Under the pieces are notes generated by a model. That model made no database searches and was not told the DNA's origin. It saw only the letters and a program-made list of their open reading frames with translations. Shown here piece after piece: positions 1 through 6,916 of a stretch of 16,159 nt of DNA. The stretch is from Leptofilum sp965368765 (GTDB lineage Bacteria; Chloroflexota; Anaerolineae; Promineifilales; Promineifilaceae), in assembly GCA_965368765.1 (NCBI GenBank), contig CBDUOF010000076.1, forward strand, positions 1-16,159. The letters are read 5' to 3'. Within the stretch, counting starts at the first letter, position 1; each line of letters begins with the position of its first letter. A program made the position numbers and the translations under genes.

Positions 1-3000
1 CTGAGCGATAAAGCGCAGAGCATTGTTGTCGGTTGACAACACCAGGCCGTGCAGCCATTCTCCAATAGTGGGCGGCACCCAGGCCATCAGCAAAAAGGCG
101 GTAAAGATGGATAGCGGGATAGAAACGGCCGTTACCAATGTCGCCTGCCAACTGACCTGATATTTCTTGCCAATACGGCCGCTCAGGAAAATCAGAATGA
201 CGATCACGGCAAAGACACCGCCCAAGGCACCCTCACGGGAGACGCCTGCAATCGAATCTTCAATAAACGTCGCCTGTTCAAATACCAGGTTGGCCGCAAT
301 GCCATCGTTGGCAGCGGTAAACGCATCCAAACTGGCAAATACATCCTTGGCTACATTCACGGTGTTGGCATCGCCCCCTTTGTAAATGCTAATCAGCACG
401 CTGGGGTTGCCGTCGGTGCGGGTGATGGATGCTTCCGGGATGAAAACTGCAATGTCACCCTGAGCAATACCCGCCAGCCGCGCTGCCAACTCGGTATCAA
501 ACGCCTCGGGATAACTTTCCAGCATGAAGGTCAACGTTTCTGGCGCAAAAAGCTCTAAAACCACTGGCGACAGATTTTCAACAAACTCTTCTTCATTGTT
601 TGCCAGGAATTGGATCACTTCTGGCGTAAGGGCAGACATCCATTCCGCCGGGTTTTCTACGTTTGGTGCTGTGGGGAAGAAGTTTAAGAAGTTGGCCGCA
701 CCGGGGACAAACTGATTGTTTAGCAGGTCAGCAGCGGTTTGGAAAAGGGATGGCTCGCCTTCTGGGCCGGGTTCTAACCAGATGCCGCTGAGCTCCGGAG
801 CACCTGCGGCCAATTCGGCGGCGGCGGCGGCTTCAGCCACAGCCAGAGCGCCCGTACCGCCAAATTCAGCGGCGAGTTCATCTAGTTCGGCACGCAATTC
901 TGCTGGCAGGGTCTCGACAAATTCAGCAGGCAGCAGCCCAAGGACTTCTGGTTGTAACAGGCGTAAGTTGTCCGGCGTGAGCAGCTGTAAGACCTGGATG
1001 CCTTGTGGCCCTAATCCGCCGAACAAACGGATGAGGTCGGGCGTGATGTCCTGAGCATTTTCTATTTCTAGACCCGCCTGGGATGCACCTTGAATGAGTA
1101 AATCGGGTAAGCGGGCAGGGTCTACCGGTTCTACCTCAACTTCTTCAATGGGTTCACCTTCGGCAACGGCCGTTTCCGCCAGAAACTGCGCATTGGCAAT
1201 AACCACATTGGCAACTGTCTGCTGCAAAGCCGGGTCCAGCTGGGCTATAAACGGTTCTGGCACTGCCGCCAAAGTGTCTGCCGGGAATGCCAGCAAAAGC
1301 TCTGGGGTAAGGTCGGCGAGCAATTCGGGGGCGACAGTGGCCAGCAGACCCAGCGCATCGGCTGGAATATCTGCAGTGGTTGCGATGGGAAAGCCGGAAG
1401 CTGTCGCGGTGGCAATCCACGATTCTGGCAGATCAACCGGTGTCGGTGCGATGCCATTGGCTGCATTTTGAATGGCGACGAGCTGGGCCAACAGGTCTGC
1501 ATCCAATGATTCACCAACCACGGGCAGCGCTACGGCCGTTACGTCCGGTTCCAGAGCCCGCCACATGTCCGGGGTGAGTTCAGCCAGCTGCTCGGGTGCA
1601 AACCCAATGATACCCTGCATAAATTCGGCCGTCAGGTCGCTGGTGTCGGTAATAACTTGCCCCAGTTGGGCGGCTCCGGCAATCCAGGTTTCTGGCAGCG
1701 GCACGGGGGTGAATTCGGGGACGTCGGCGTTGGCAACGGCCGTTGCCAAATATCTGGTCGCATAGACATTAAGATTGGTTAAGGTTTGCACCATGCCTTC
1801 ATCCAGCGTCGCCAAATATTCTATTGGCAGCACCGCCAACTGCTCTGGTGAAAAGGCCAGCAGCAGTTCGGGCGTCACGTCTTCGAGCAGTTCTGGACCA
1901 ACAGCAGCTAACTGTGCCAATTCTTCTGAAGAAATGTCAGCCGTAGTGACCCAGGATTGCCCGCTTGTCCAGCTTTCTGGCAGGGCAACTGGCTCTGGCA
2001 AGGTGCCTGTAGCGGCATTTTGAAGGGCGATAAGCTGGGCTAACAAGAGGGGATCGAGTGTATCGGCCACCACAGGCAAAGCGATGGCGGTTACGTCTGG
2101 TTCTAGCGCACGCCACATGTCAGGCGTAAGTTCAGCCAACTGTTCCGGGGCAAAACCAAGGATGCCCTGCATGAAGTCGGCCGATAGGTCACTGGTGTCG
2201 GTAATAACCTGGCCCAACTGGGCGGCACCGGCAATCCAGGTGTCTGGCAGCGGCACGGGTTCGACGCTGGGCAGGTTGGCGATGGGTTCCGCTTCAACAG
2301 GCTCCGGGTCCGTACTTTCGACGGGCTCAGCTTCGGCCGTTGGTTCAATGGTGGGTTCTACCTCGGCAACTTCATCTCCTGCAGACAGAGCAGCAACCGC
2401 TTGCTCCACGTTATATTGGCCCACGCCACCAAATTCGGCTGCCAGAACATCCAGTTCAGCCACCAAGTCCGGGTCGAGTCCATCGAGATATTCCTGCGGT
2501 AGGTAGGACAATGCCTCTGGCTGAATGTAGACAAGCAGGTCTTTTGGTAGCAAATTTAGAACGAGTAAGACCTGATCGGCCGCATTTTCAAAACGTGTCA
2601 GGCTGCGCAGCAGATCGGCATCGATTTCCTGCGCATATTCAATTTCAACGTCCAGGACGCGTGCTCCCTGCACGACAGTGATTGGCAGGCGTCCAGGGTC
2701 TTCATCTACGGCCTCGGCGTCGTCTGGGGCGGCTTCCACGACGACTTCTTCCGGCAGTTCCTGACCGCCGCCAATCTGCACCTCACTGACGTCGCTTAGC
2801 CCGGCCAGCTGCGGCTGGAGGTCAGCTTCAACCAATGCTTTGAGCTCGCTCAGTGAGATATCGGCTGAGGAGACGCTGGCAACAACGACGGGCAGGTCGC
2901 TCAGACTAAAGTTAAGGACGTTTGTGTCGGCGGATTCGGGCAGGTTAGCATCGTCAACGGCCGTTTCAATATCTGCCAATAATCGATCTTGATCTAAGCC

Positions 3001-3312
3001 AAAGTCGTAGCGCACAATAACAACGGCAAACCCATTGTTCGTGGTCGACTCTACATTGAGTACACCTTCGACAACAGCCAGCTTTTCCTCCAGCGGAATT
3101 GTGATTTCGTTCAGGACGTCTGCCGATGATTCGCCATCGGGATATTGGGCAATAACAATCGTCTGGGGAAACTCGACGCGGGGCAGCAGCTCCAGATTGA
3201 GCTGGGTTGCCGAGTAAATACCCAGGCCGAGGACAACGGCCGTTAAAACGATGGTGATCCAGCGAAACCTCAGCGAGAGGCGCGTGATTTGGTCAAAAAA
3301 GGTTGAAAGCAT
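1..3312 (-). CDS. RND-family efflux permease, N-terminal 1104 residues, with a repeat-expanded first outer loop (partial)
   Basis: The frame is open from the ATG at 3312 to the left edge. RND permeases use the proton gradient to export hydrophobic compounds. Residues 17-36 form TM1, followed by the typical ELLPRVEFPQ segment (41-50) and a first porter domain ending near IGGGQE (180-185). The RND pattern resumes at about 962-985 with SITRTDGNPSVLISIYKGG. TM2 starts near 1028, and a TM3 containing the typical VSIPLSIF follows. About 775 residues lie between these landmarks, where about 100 is usual. They contain repeats B1 (203-310), A1 (352-535), A2 (536-719) and B2 (729-835), joined by Glu/Pro-rich linkers. 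An AGGAG ribosome site (3321-3325) lies 8 bases before the ATG. The marR gene is 28 bases upstream, so they probably share a transcript. The RND fold is certain; the substrate is unknown. Confidence 0.88.
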   Translation of the reverse strand, partial: MLSTFFDQITRLSLRFRWITIVLTAVVLGLGIYSATQLNLELLPRVEFPQTIVIAQYPDGESSADVLNEITIPLEEKLAVVEGVLNVESTTNNGFAVVIVRYDFGLDQDRLLADIETAVDDANLPESADTNVLNFSLSDLPVVVASVSSADISLSELKALVEADLQPQLAGLSDVSEVQIGGGQELPEEVVVEAAPDDAEAVDEDPGRLPITVVQGARVLDVEIEYAQEIDADLLRSLTRFENAADQVLLVLNLLPKDLLVYIQPEALSYLPQEYLDGLDPDLVAELDVLAAEFGGVGQYNVEQAVAALSAGDEVAEVEPTIEPTAEAEPVESTDPEPVEAEPIANLPSVEPVPLPDTWIAGAAQLGQVITDTSDLSADFMQGILGFAPEQLAELTPDMWRALEPDVTAIALPVVADTLDPLLLAQLIALQNAATGTLPEPVALPESWTSGQSWVTTADISSEELAQLAAVGPELLEDVTPELLLAFSPEQLAVLPIEYLATLDEGMVQTLTNLNVYATRYLATAVANADVPEFTPVPLPETWIAGAAQLGQVITDTSDLTAEFMQGIIGFAPEQLAELTPDMWRALEPDVTAVALPVVGESLDADLLAQLVAIQNAANGIAPTPVDLPESWIATATASGFPIATTADIPADALGLLATVAPELLADLTPELLLAFPADTLAAVPEPFIAQLDPALQQTVANVVIANAQFLAETAVAEGEPIEEVEVEPVDPARLPDLLIQGASQAGLEIENAQDITPDLIRLFGGLGPQGIQVLQLLTPDNLRLLQPEVLGLLPAEFVETLPAELRAELDELAAEFGGTGALAVAEAAAAAELAAGAPELSGIWLEPGPEGEPSLFQTAADLLNNQFVPGAANFLNFFPTAPNVENPAEWMSALTPEVIQFLANNEEEFVENLSPVVLELFAPETLTFMLESYPEAFDTELAARLAGIAQGDIAVFIPEASITRTDGNPSVLISIYKGGDANTVNVAKDVFASLDAFTAANDGIAANLVFEQATFIEDSIAGVSREGALGGVFAVIVILIFLSGRIGKKYQVSWQATLVTAVSIPLSIFTAFLLMAWVPPTIGEWLHGLVLSTDNNALRFIAQ
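808..1128 (-). repeat. Intragenic repeat B2 of the RND gene (about 107 codons)
   Basis: Codons about 729-835, the partner of B1, beginning at VDPARLPDLLIQGA and ending in AAEFGG and an Ala-rich helix. It contains regular LTPDNLRLLQPEVLGLLPAE-type helices with a period of about 11-12 residues. B1 and B2 bracket the A1-A2 pair, giving a nested arrangement. Confidence 0.75.
1156..1707 (-). repeat. Intragenic repeat A2 of the RND gene (184 codons)
   Basis: Second copy of unit A (codons 536-719), starting at PVPLPETWIAGAAQLGQVIT and directly abutting A1. The much higher similarity of the N-terminal third suggests either gene conversion within the repeat or strong constraint on that part. It ends in a short acidic linker before B2. 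Confidence 0.88.
1708..2259 (-). repeat. Intragenic repeat A1 of the RND gene (184 codons)
   Basis: Codons 352-535 start at PVPLPDTWIAGAAQLGQVIT and are repeated directly by codons 536-719, with a period of exactly 184 codons (552 bases). The first roughly 55 residues are nearly identical between copies and the DNA is also closely similar there (compare 2091-2259 with 1540-1707). The remainder is more diverged but keeps LPVV, LLAQL, ALQNAA-like, LPESW and TPELLLAF motifs. The unit is rich in short T/SPE-x-L-x-x-L helical motifs. Confidence 0.9.
2383..2706 (-). repeat. Intragenic repeat B1 of the RND gene (about 108 codons)
   Basis: Codons about 203-310. It shares an ordered set of motifs with B2: DPxRLP, then VQGA or IQGA, EIExAQ, an Asp-Leu-x-Arg helix, a run of LLPKDLL-like helices, and AAEFGG near residue 294. 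The motif spacing is 89 residues from the opening Asp to the Phe of EFGG, against 86 in B2. An acidic, Pro-rich linker follows (about 311-351). Confidence 0.75.
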
Positions 3313-3340
3313 AAGTTAGTCTCCTACGAAATTACGGCCG

Positions 3341-3823
3341 TTAATCAGTTTGTTGGGCCGAATCTTGGATATGATTTCTATTGTTGTTAACGACAAAAGG
3401 TGCAAAAACGGTTTGTAGAATGACCAAACCGTTCTGTAGATCTTCTAAATTAGTTGCGGGAATGGAGGCAAGCTGCTCCGCTACCTGCCCAATGAGCTTT
3501 TGGCCAATTTCCTCTACTAGGCTTTGGCCTGCGGGAGTTAGTGCCAGCATGACGACGCGCCGATCCTGCTGTGAGCGCTGCCGCTCGACCCAGCCGGCTG
3601 CTACCATTTTGCTCATTGTGCTAGACATGGTTGGCAGGCTGACCCCGTGCAGCTCAGCCAGCTCACTGAGGTTGCACGACTTTTGCCCCAACAGCGTCAG
3701 AGCGCCAAGCTGGGGTGCCAAGAGCGGTGTATCGGCGTGTCTCAGCTCTGCTGCCAGAAAGCGCATAATAGACGGGATGATTTGCAGGATTGACAAGGCA
3801 ATCTCGTGACGATTGATTTCCAT
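3341..3823 (-). CDS. MarR-family transcriptional regulator
   Basis: The 160 residues have the usual MarR length and layout. An N-terminal dimerisation helix is followed by the winged helix-turn-helix at about 50-95 (LSELAELHGVSLPTMSSTM as helix-turn-helix, then a wing with QQDRRV at 85-90 and the common LTPAGQ after it), and then a C-terminal helical dimer region. MarR dimers bind palindromes and are usually released by small hydrophobic ligands. A good promoter and a 29-base palindrome lie upstream, which suggests autoregulation. The RND exporter begins 28 bases downstream, so the likely role is to control that exporter. The ATG at 3823 has no clear ribosome site. The stop codon abuts one copy of ACGGCCGT (3334-3341). 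Confidence 0.92.
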   Translation of the reverse strand: MEINRHEIALSILQIIPSIMRFLAAELRHADTPLLAPQLGALTLLGQKSCNLSELAELHGVSLPTMSSTMSKMVAAGWVERQRSQQDRRVVMLALTPAGQSLVEEIGQKLIGQVAEQLASIPATNLEDLQNGLVILQTVFAPFVVNNNRNHIQDSAQQTD

Positions 3824-3892
3824 AAGATATTATTTTTGGTGCTGTAGGGAAACGGCCGTGTGGTATTCCAATTCCCGCAATGAGACAAATAG

Positions 3893-3921
3893 TTAGCTGG
3901 CCTAATCATTAGGCCAGCTAA
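3893..3921. promoter_or_regulatory. 29-base perfect palindrome, candidate MarR operator
   Basis: TTAGCTGGCCTAAT (3893-3906), one central base, then its exact reverse complement (3908-3921). It overlaps the last base of the -10 box and covers the expected transcription start of marR, 70 bases before the start codon. A dimer bound here would block the promoter. A terminator reading is weaker because no T-run follows on either strand. Confidence 0.65.
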
Positions 3922-3950
3922 TTTTACGCCACAACTAGAAAAATCGTCAA
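3921..3950 (-). promoter_or_regulatory. Probable sigma-70-type promoter of marR and the RND gene
   Basis: On the minus strand, TTGACG (3945-3950) and TAAAAT (3921-3926) are separated by 18 bases. The -10 box runs directly into the palindrome at 3893-3921, which places the transcription start inside it. Confidence 0.65.
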
Positions 3951-3975
3951 GCCAGCCAAAGCGAACGTTGGTCAT

Positions 3976-4651
3976 AGGACTTGGCGCTGCGCTTGTTTGA
4001 CCTCAGGGTAGTTGATGTTGCCGGGCCTTGCCGAGGCGAACTTTGCTGGACAGTAAAATTGTGGAGTCAGCCTAATGGGTTACTGGCCGCGCAGGAGTAA
4101 ACGCATCTCATTTACTTTTGAACTGGCCGAATTGTTGCCACTTCTTGCCAAAAAAGATAAAACTCTAACACAATTGCATATGGGATCGATAGCGCACGGC
4201 CCGTCGGAAAGAATCAGTAAGTTGTAATTAGATGAATCTGATTAACTGAAAGCTGATTTTCTAAAAACGGGATACGCGGAGGAGGTTCTCCACTTCAGGT
4301 GGATGCTAACGAGCAACAGGTAAGTTATTGCTCGGAAAAGCGAGAGTTCAGCGGATGCCTCCCAGGGTTGGTCAAATCCTGTGTCGAATGGTGCAGCACG
4401 TGTGGCTGCATTGTGTAATCAGTCTGTCATACTGTTTCCCCGACAGGCTGACGATTCCCTTCAAGCGAAAGCGATAGGTTAAACCAGTTGGGAAACCTGC
4501 TGAACAAAGCGTATCGCATTGACCGAACAATAATCTTAGAAGGGACGACCTCCATCTTTTGGCAATTGTATTTGGAAGCGTTCGCCTGTGGGTACGCCTG
4601 GCGTTGTGTCATGCTGCCTGCAACTACGGTTCATCACTGAGATAGCTTCAC
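3976..4651. other. Long non-coding region before glmS with several hairpins
   Basis: I find no convincing gene here on either strand. The region is structured from 4270 onward. GGAGG (4278-4282) can pair with CCTCC (4358-4362), enclosing TCCAC/GTGGA (4289-4293 with 4299-4303) and a 7-bp hairpin CGAGCAA/TTGCTCG (4310-4316 with 4328-4334). TGCAGC/GCTGCA (4392-4397 with 4405-4410) follows. A wobble-containing hairpin lies near 4219-4247. It may be a glmS leader or an independent small RNA. I could not match it to the glmS ribozyme core, tRNA, tmRNA, SRP RNA, RNase P RNA or the common riboswitches. Confidence 0.45.
4135..4163 (+). promoter_or_regulatory. Candidate promoter reading toward glmS
   Basis: TTGCCA (4135-4140) and TAAAAC (4158-4163) are spaced by 17 bases. 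If used, the transcript would carry a leader of about 525 bases that includes the hairpins at 4278-4410. The match is moderate, and other starts nearer the gene are possible. Confidence 0.3.
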
Positions 4652-4696
4652 ATGAGTTTCTTATTGATGAATCTTCCGAGCGGAGGTAAAACGCTT

Positions 4697-6541
4697 ATGT
4701 GTGGCATTGTAGGATATGTTGGGTCGCGTCAGGCGGCAGACGTTGTATATGGTGGTCTAAAGCGGTTAGAGTATCGTGGCTATGATTCAGCCGGGATAGC
4801 TGTGTTAGACAAAAACGGGCAGATTGTCATTCGGCGTGATGTTGGTAAGCTGAATAATTTGGGGACGCTGCTGGGTGAATCGCCGTTGAGTGGGGAGATT
4901 GGCATTGGGCACACCCGCTGGGCGACGCATGGCGAACCAAGCCAGCGGAACGCACACCCACACGTGGGTATGAACGGCCGTGTTGTTGTGGTTCACAATG
5001 GCATTGTGGAGAACTTCTTGCCCTTGCGCGAGGAGTTGGCGGCAGAAGGGGTGCAGTTTGCCTCGGAAAAAGATACAGAAGTCATTGTGCAGTTGGTGGA
5101 GCGGTATTTAGAAAGTGGCCTGGATTTTGAAACGGCCGTACGCCAGGCCCTCGCCCAACTAGAAGGTGCCAACGCCGTGGTCGTGATGAGTGTGGCGCAG
5201 CCAGACCAACTTATTTGTGCCAGACTCGGCAATGCCGGTGGCATCACCCTGGGGATCGGTGACGATGAAATGTTCATCGCCTCAGACATTCCCGCGATTT
5301 TGGAATACACGCGCCAAATGGTTTTCCTGGAAAATCGACAGGTGGCAATTATCCACCGGGACGGCTTTCAGCTAACTGATCTGGCTGGCAATGCCATCGA
5401 GCCTGAACTGCATATCATCAACTGGGATCCGGTGAGTGCAGCAAAGGGCGAATTCAAGCACTTTATGCAGAAGGAGATTCACGATCAGCCCCAGGCACTG
5501 ATTGACACCATGCGAGGGCGGGTGAATTTTGAAAAAGGAACCATTACGCTGCCTGAGATGAACTTGACGGCCGAATTGGTCAACTCGCTTAACAAAATCA
5601 TCATTGTGGCCTGCGGTACCAGCTATTACGCTGGCCTCATTGGTAAATTTATGATTGAGGCATTGTCACGGATTCCGGTGGAAGTGGAGTATGGTTCTGA
5701 ATTCCGCTACTACGATCCGATTCTTGATGAGAAAACGGCCGTGCTTGCCATTACTCAATCTGGTGAAACGGCCGATACGCTGGTTGCCAGCGAACAGGCC
5801 AAGGCAAAGGGCGCGACCTTGTGGTCAATTGTCAACGTTATTGGCAGCCAATCGATGCGCATCTCCGATGGGTATATCCCGATGCAGGCCGGGCCCGAAA
5901 TTGGCGTGGCCAGCAGCAAGGCATTCACCACTTCCCTGGCCGATTTGTATCTGCTAGGTTGCGTATTGGGCGAACTGCGCGGCACGATTGCGCCAGATAG
6001 AATGCGCCAATTGGTCGATGATTTGGCGCATATCCCGAACTTGGCAGGTCAACTGCTGGAGGACGAAACAGAGTACGAAAATCTGGCTAGCGTTTTCCAC
6101 AATGCCCAGGACTTTCTCTTTTTGGGGCGCGGCATCAATTATCCGGTGGCGCTTGAAGGCGCGCTAAAACTAAAAGAAATTAGCTACATTCATGCTGAAG
6201 GGTATCCGGCAGGGGAAATGAAGCATGGCCCCATCGCCCTTATAGACGAGACCATGCCGGTCGTTGCTTTGGCTACCAGTGACCGTCTGTACGAGAAGAT
6301 GGTGAGTAACATTCGGCAGGCCAAGACGCGGGGAGGGGTGGTGCTTGCCGTGGCAACGCAGGGCAATGAAGCGATTCGGCAAGAAGCTGACTACGTAATT
6401 GAAGTGCCGACGACGTCTGAACTGCTCCAGCCAATTCTAACCACAATTCCTATGCAGCTTTTGAGCTACCACATTGCTGTTTGGCGGGGCTGTGATGTCG
6501 ATCAGCCTCGAAACTTGGCCAAAAGCGTGACAGTTGAGTAA
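4697..6541 (+). CDS. glmS: Glutamine-fructose-6-phosphate aminotransferase (isomerising)
   Basis: GlmS makes glucosamine-6-phosphate from fructose-6-phosphate and glutamine, the first step toward UDP-GlcNAc and peptidoglycan. At 614 residues it matches the family (about 600-610). The start MCGIVGYVG exposes the N-terminal nucleophile Cys after Met removal, so I place the start here and not at the in-frame ATG at 4652. GGAGG (4682-4686) sits 10 bases before it. The glutaminase domain shows HTRWATHGEPSQRNAHPH and NGIVEN. Two SIS sugar-isomerase domains show CGTSYYAG, TQSGETADT, SSKAFTTS and EGYPAGEMKHGP. The C-terminus DQPRNLAKSVTVE is characteristic of the family. It stands alone as a single-gene unit with its own terminator and three copies of ACGGCCGT. 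Confidence 0.97.
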   Translation: MCGIVGYVGSRQAADVVYGGLKRLEYRGYDSAGIAVLDKNGQIVIRRDVGKLNNLGTLLGESPLSGEIGIGHTRWATHGEPSQRNAHPHVGMNGRVVVVHNGIVENFLPLREELAAEGVQFASEKDTEVIVQLVERYLESGLDFETAVRQALAQLEGANAVVVMSVAQPDQLICARLGNAGGITLGIGDDEMFIASDIPAILEYTRQMVFLENRQVAIIHRDGFQLTDLAGNAIEPELHIINWDPVSAAKGEFKHFMQKEIHDQPQALIDTMRGRVNFEKGTITLPEMNLTAELVNSLNKIIIVACGTSYYAGLIGKFMIEALSRIPVEVEYGSEFRYYDPILDEKTAVLAITQSGETADTLVASEQAKAKGATLWSIVNVIGSQSMRISDGYIPMQAGPEIGVASSKAFTTSLADLYLLGCVLGELRGTIAPDRMRQLVDDLAHIPNLAGQLLEDETEYENLASVFHNAQDFLFLGRGINYPVALEGALKLKEISYIHAEGYPAGEMKHGPIALIDETMPVVALATSDRLYEKMVSNIRQAKTRGGVVLAVATQGNEAIRQEADYVIEVPTTSELLQPILTTIPMQLLSYHIAVWRGCDVDQPRNLAKSVTVE

Positions 6542-6596
6542 ATTTCTGCGGCCACAGTAATTCTTGTGCTTTTTGTAGGCTAAAGAAGTTGTGGCT

Positions 6597-6617
6597 AGGC
6601 AAACGGTTGCTTTTTTT
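6597..6617 (+). terminator. Intrinsic terminator of glmS
   Basis: A stem GCAA/TTGC (6599-6602 with 6607-6610), extended by G-T and A-T pairs, with loop ACGG is followed by seven T (6611-6617), 56 bases after the glmS stop. Confidence 0.6.
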
Positions 6618-6683
6618 GTATGGCAACTTACAACAGATTGTGTGGCTTGCCATATACTCAACTTGGGTCATAGTGACTCGAAC

Positions 6684-6723
6684 AAAAAGCACCCATGCTT
6701 CCGGGCAAGGTCACATGGGTGCT
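6684..6723 (-). terminator. Hairpin with terminator geometry on the minus strand
   Basis: AGCACCCATG (6688-6697) pairs perfectly with CATGGGTGCT (6714-6723) around a 16-base loop. The T-run lies on the minus strand (five A at 6684-6688 on plus). No minus-strand gene is visible upstream before the kinase, which already ends at 8098. Confidence 0.4.
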
Positions 6724-6825
6724 ATCTTGAGTGCAACACGCATCCTTTGACGGACGGCATTACAGGATAATCTTCGCACAACCACTCCTCTCTGTCAACG
6801 GCTCTGTGTTGCTTAAATAATTGTC

Positions 6826-6889
6826 AGAACCGGGCTCACCCGCAGGTGCCTGCCAGCGAGCGACTTTTGCTGGGTTGAGCCGCCGTTCT
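6826..6889 (+). other. Large hairpin in the leader of the lipoprotein gene
   Basis: AGAAC (6826-6830) pairs with GTTCT (6885-6889). Next inward, GGCTCA and CCC pair with GGG and TGAGCC. A small CAGC/GCTG stem forms inside. It ends 27 bases before the start codon. Its role is not known: it could be a leader element, a processing site or chance. The rest of the gap 6542-6916 holds the two terminators listed and nothing else I recognise. Confidence 0.35.
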
Positions 6890-6916
6890 GGCTGCAAGGA
6901 AAGGGGTAGAAATAAG

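Noticed and set aside
1156..2259. A CRISPR-like or mobile-element direct repeat
   Set aside because: The 552-base repeats are in-frame parts of one protein and abut directly, with no spacers, transposase or target duplications.
716..2506. Several plus-strand open frames of 90-140 codons, Ser/Ala-rich
   Set aside because: They are antisense to the continuous minus-strand RND frame, which shows clear family motifs. Their composition mirrors the repeats on the other strand.
3381..3809. Plus-strand frame of 142 codons
   Set aside because: It is the antisense shadow of the MarR gene, which has a complete winged helix pattern.
4361..4382. A stretch resembling a tRNA T-arm (GGTTGGTCAAATCC)
   Set aside because: The stem length, loop and the missing acceptor and D-arm partners do not fit a tRNA.
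4652..4696. Upstream in-frame ATG that would extend GlmS by 15 residues
   Set aside because: GlmS needs Cys as the residue after the initiator Met. The ATG at 4697 gives this and has a GGAGG site.
4200..4696. A glmS ribozyme before glmS
   Set aside because: I could not find the conserved cleavage-site and core segments of the ribozyme, and the visible stems do not reproduce its double pseudoknot.
6821..6916. N-terminal extension of the lipoprotein
   Set aside because: It would bury the Tat signal behind 32 residues and run through a leader hairpin. The ATG at 6917 has a ribosome site.
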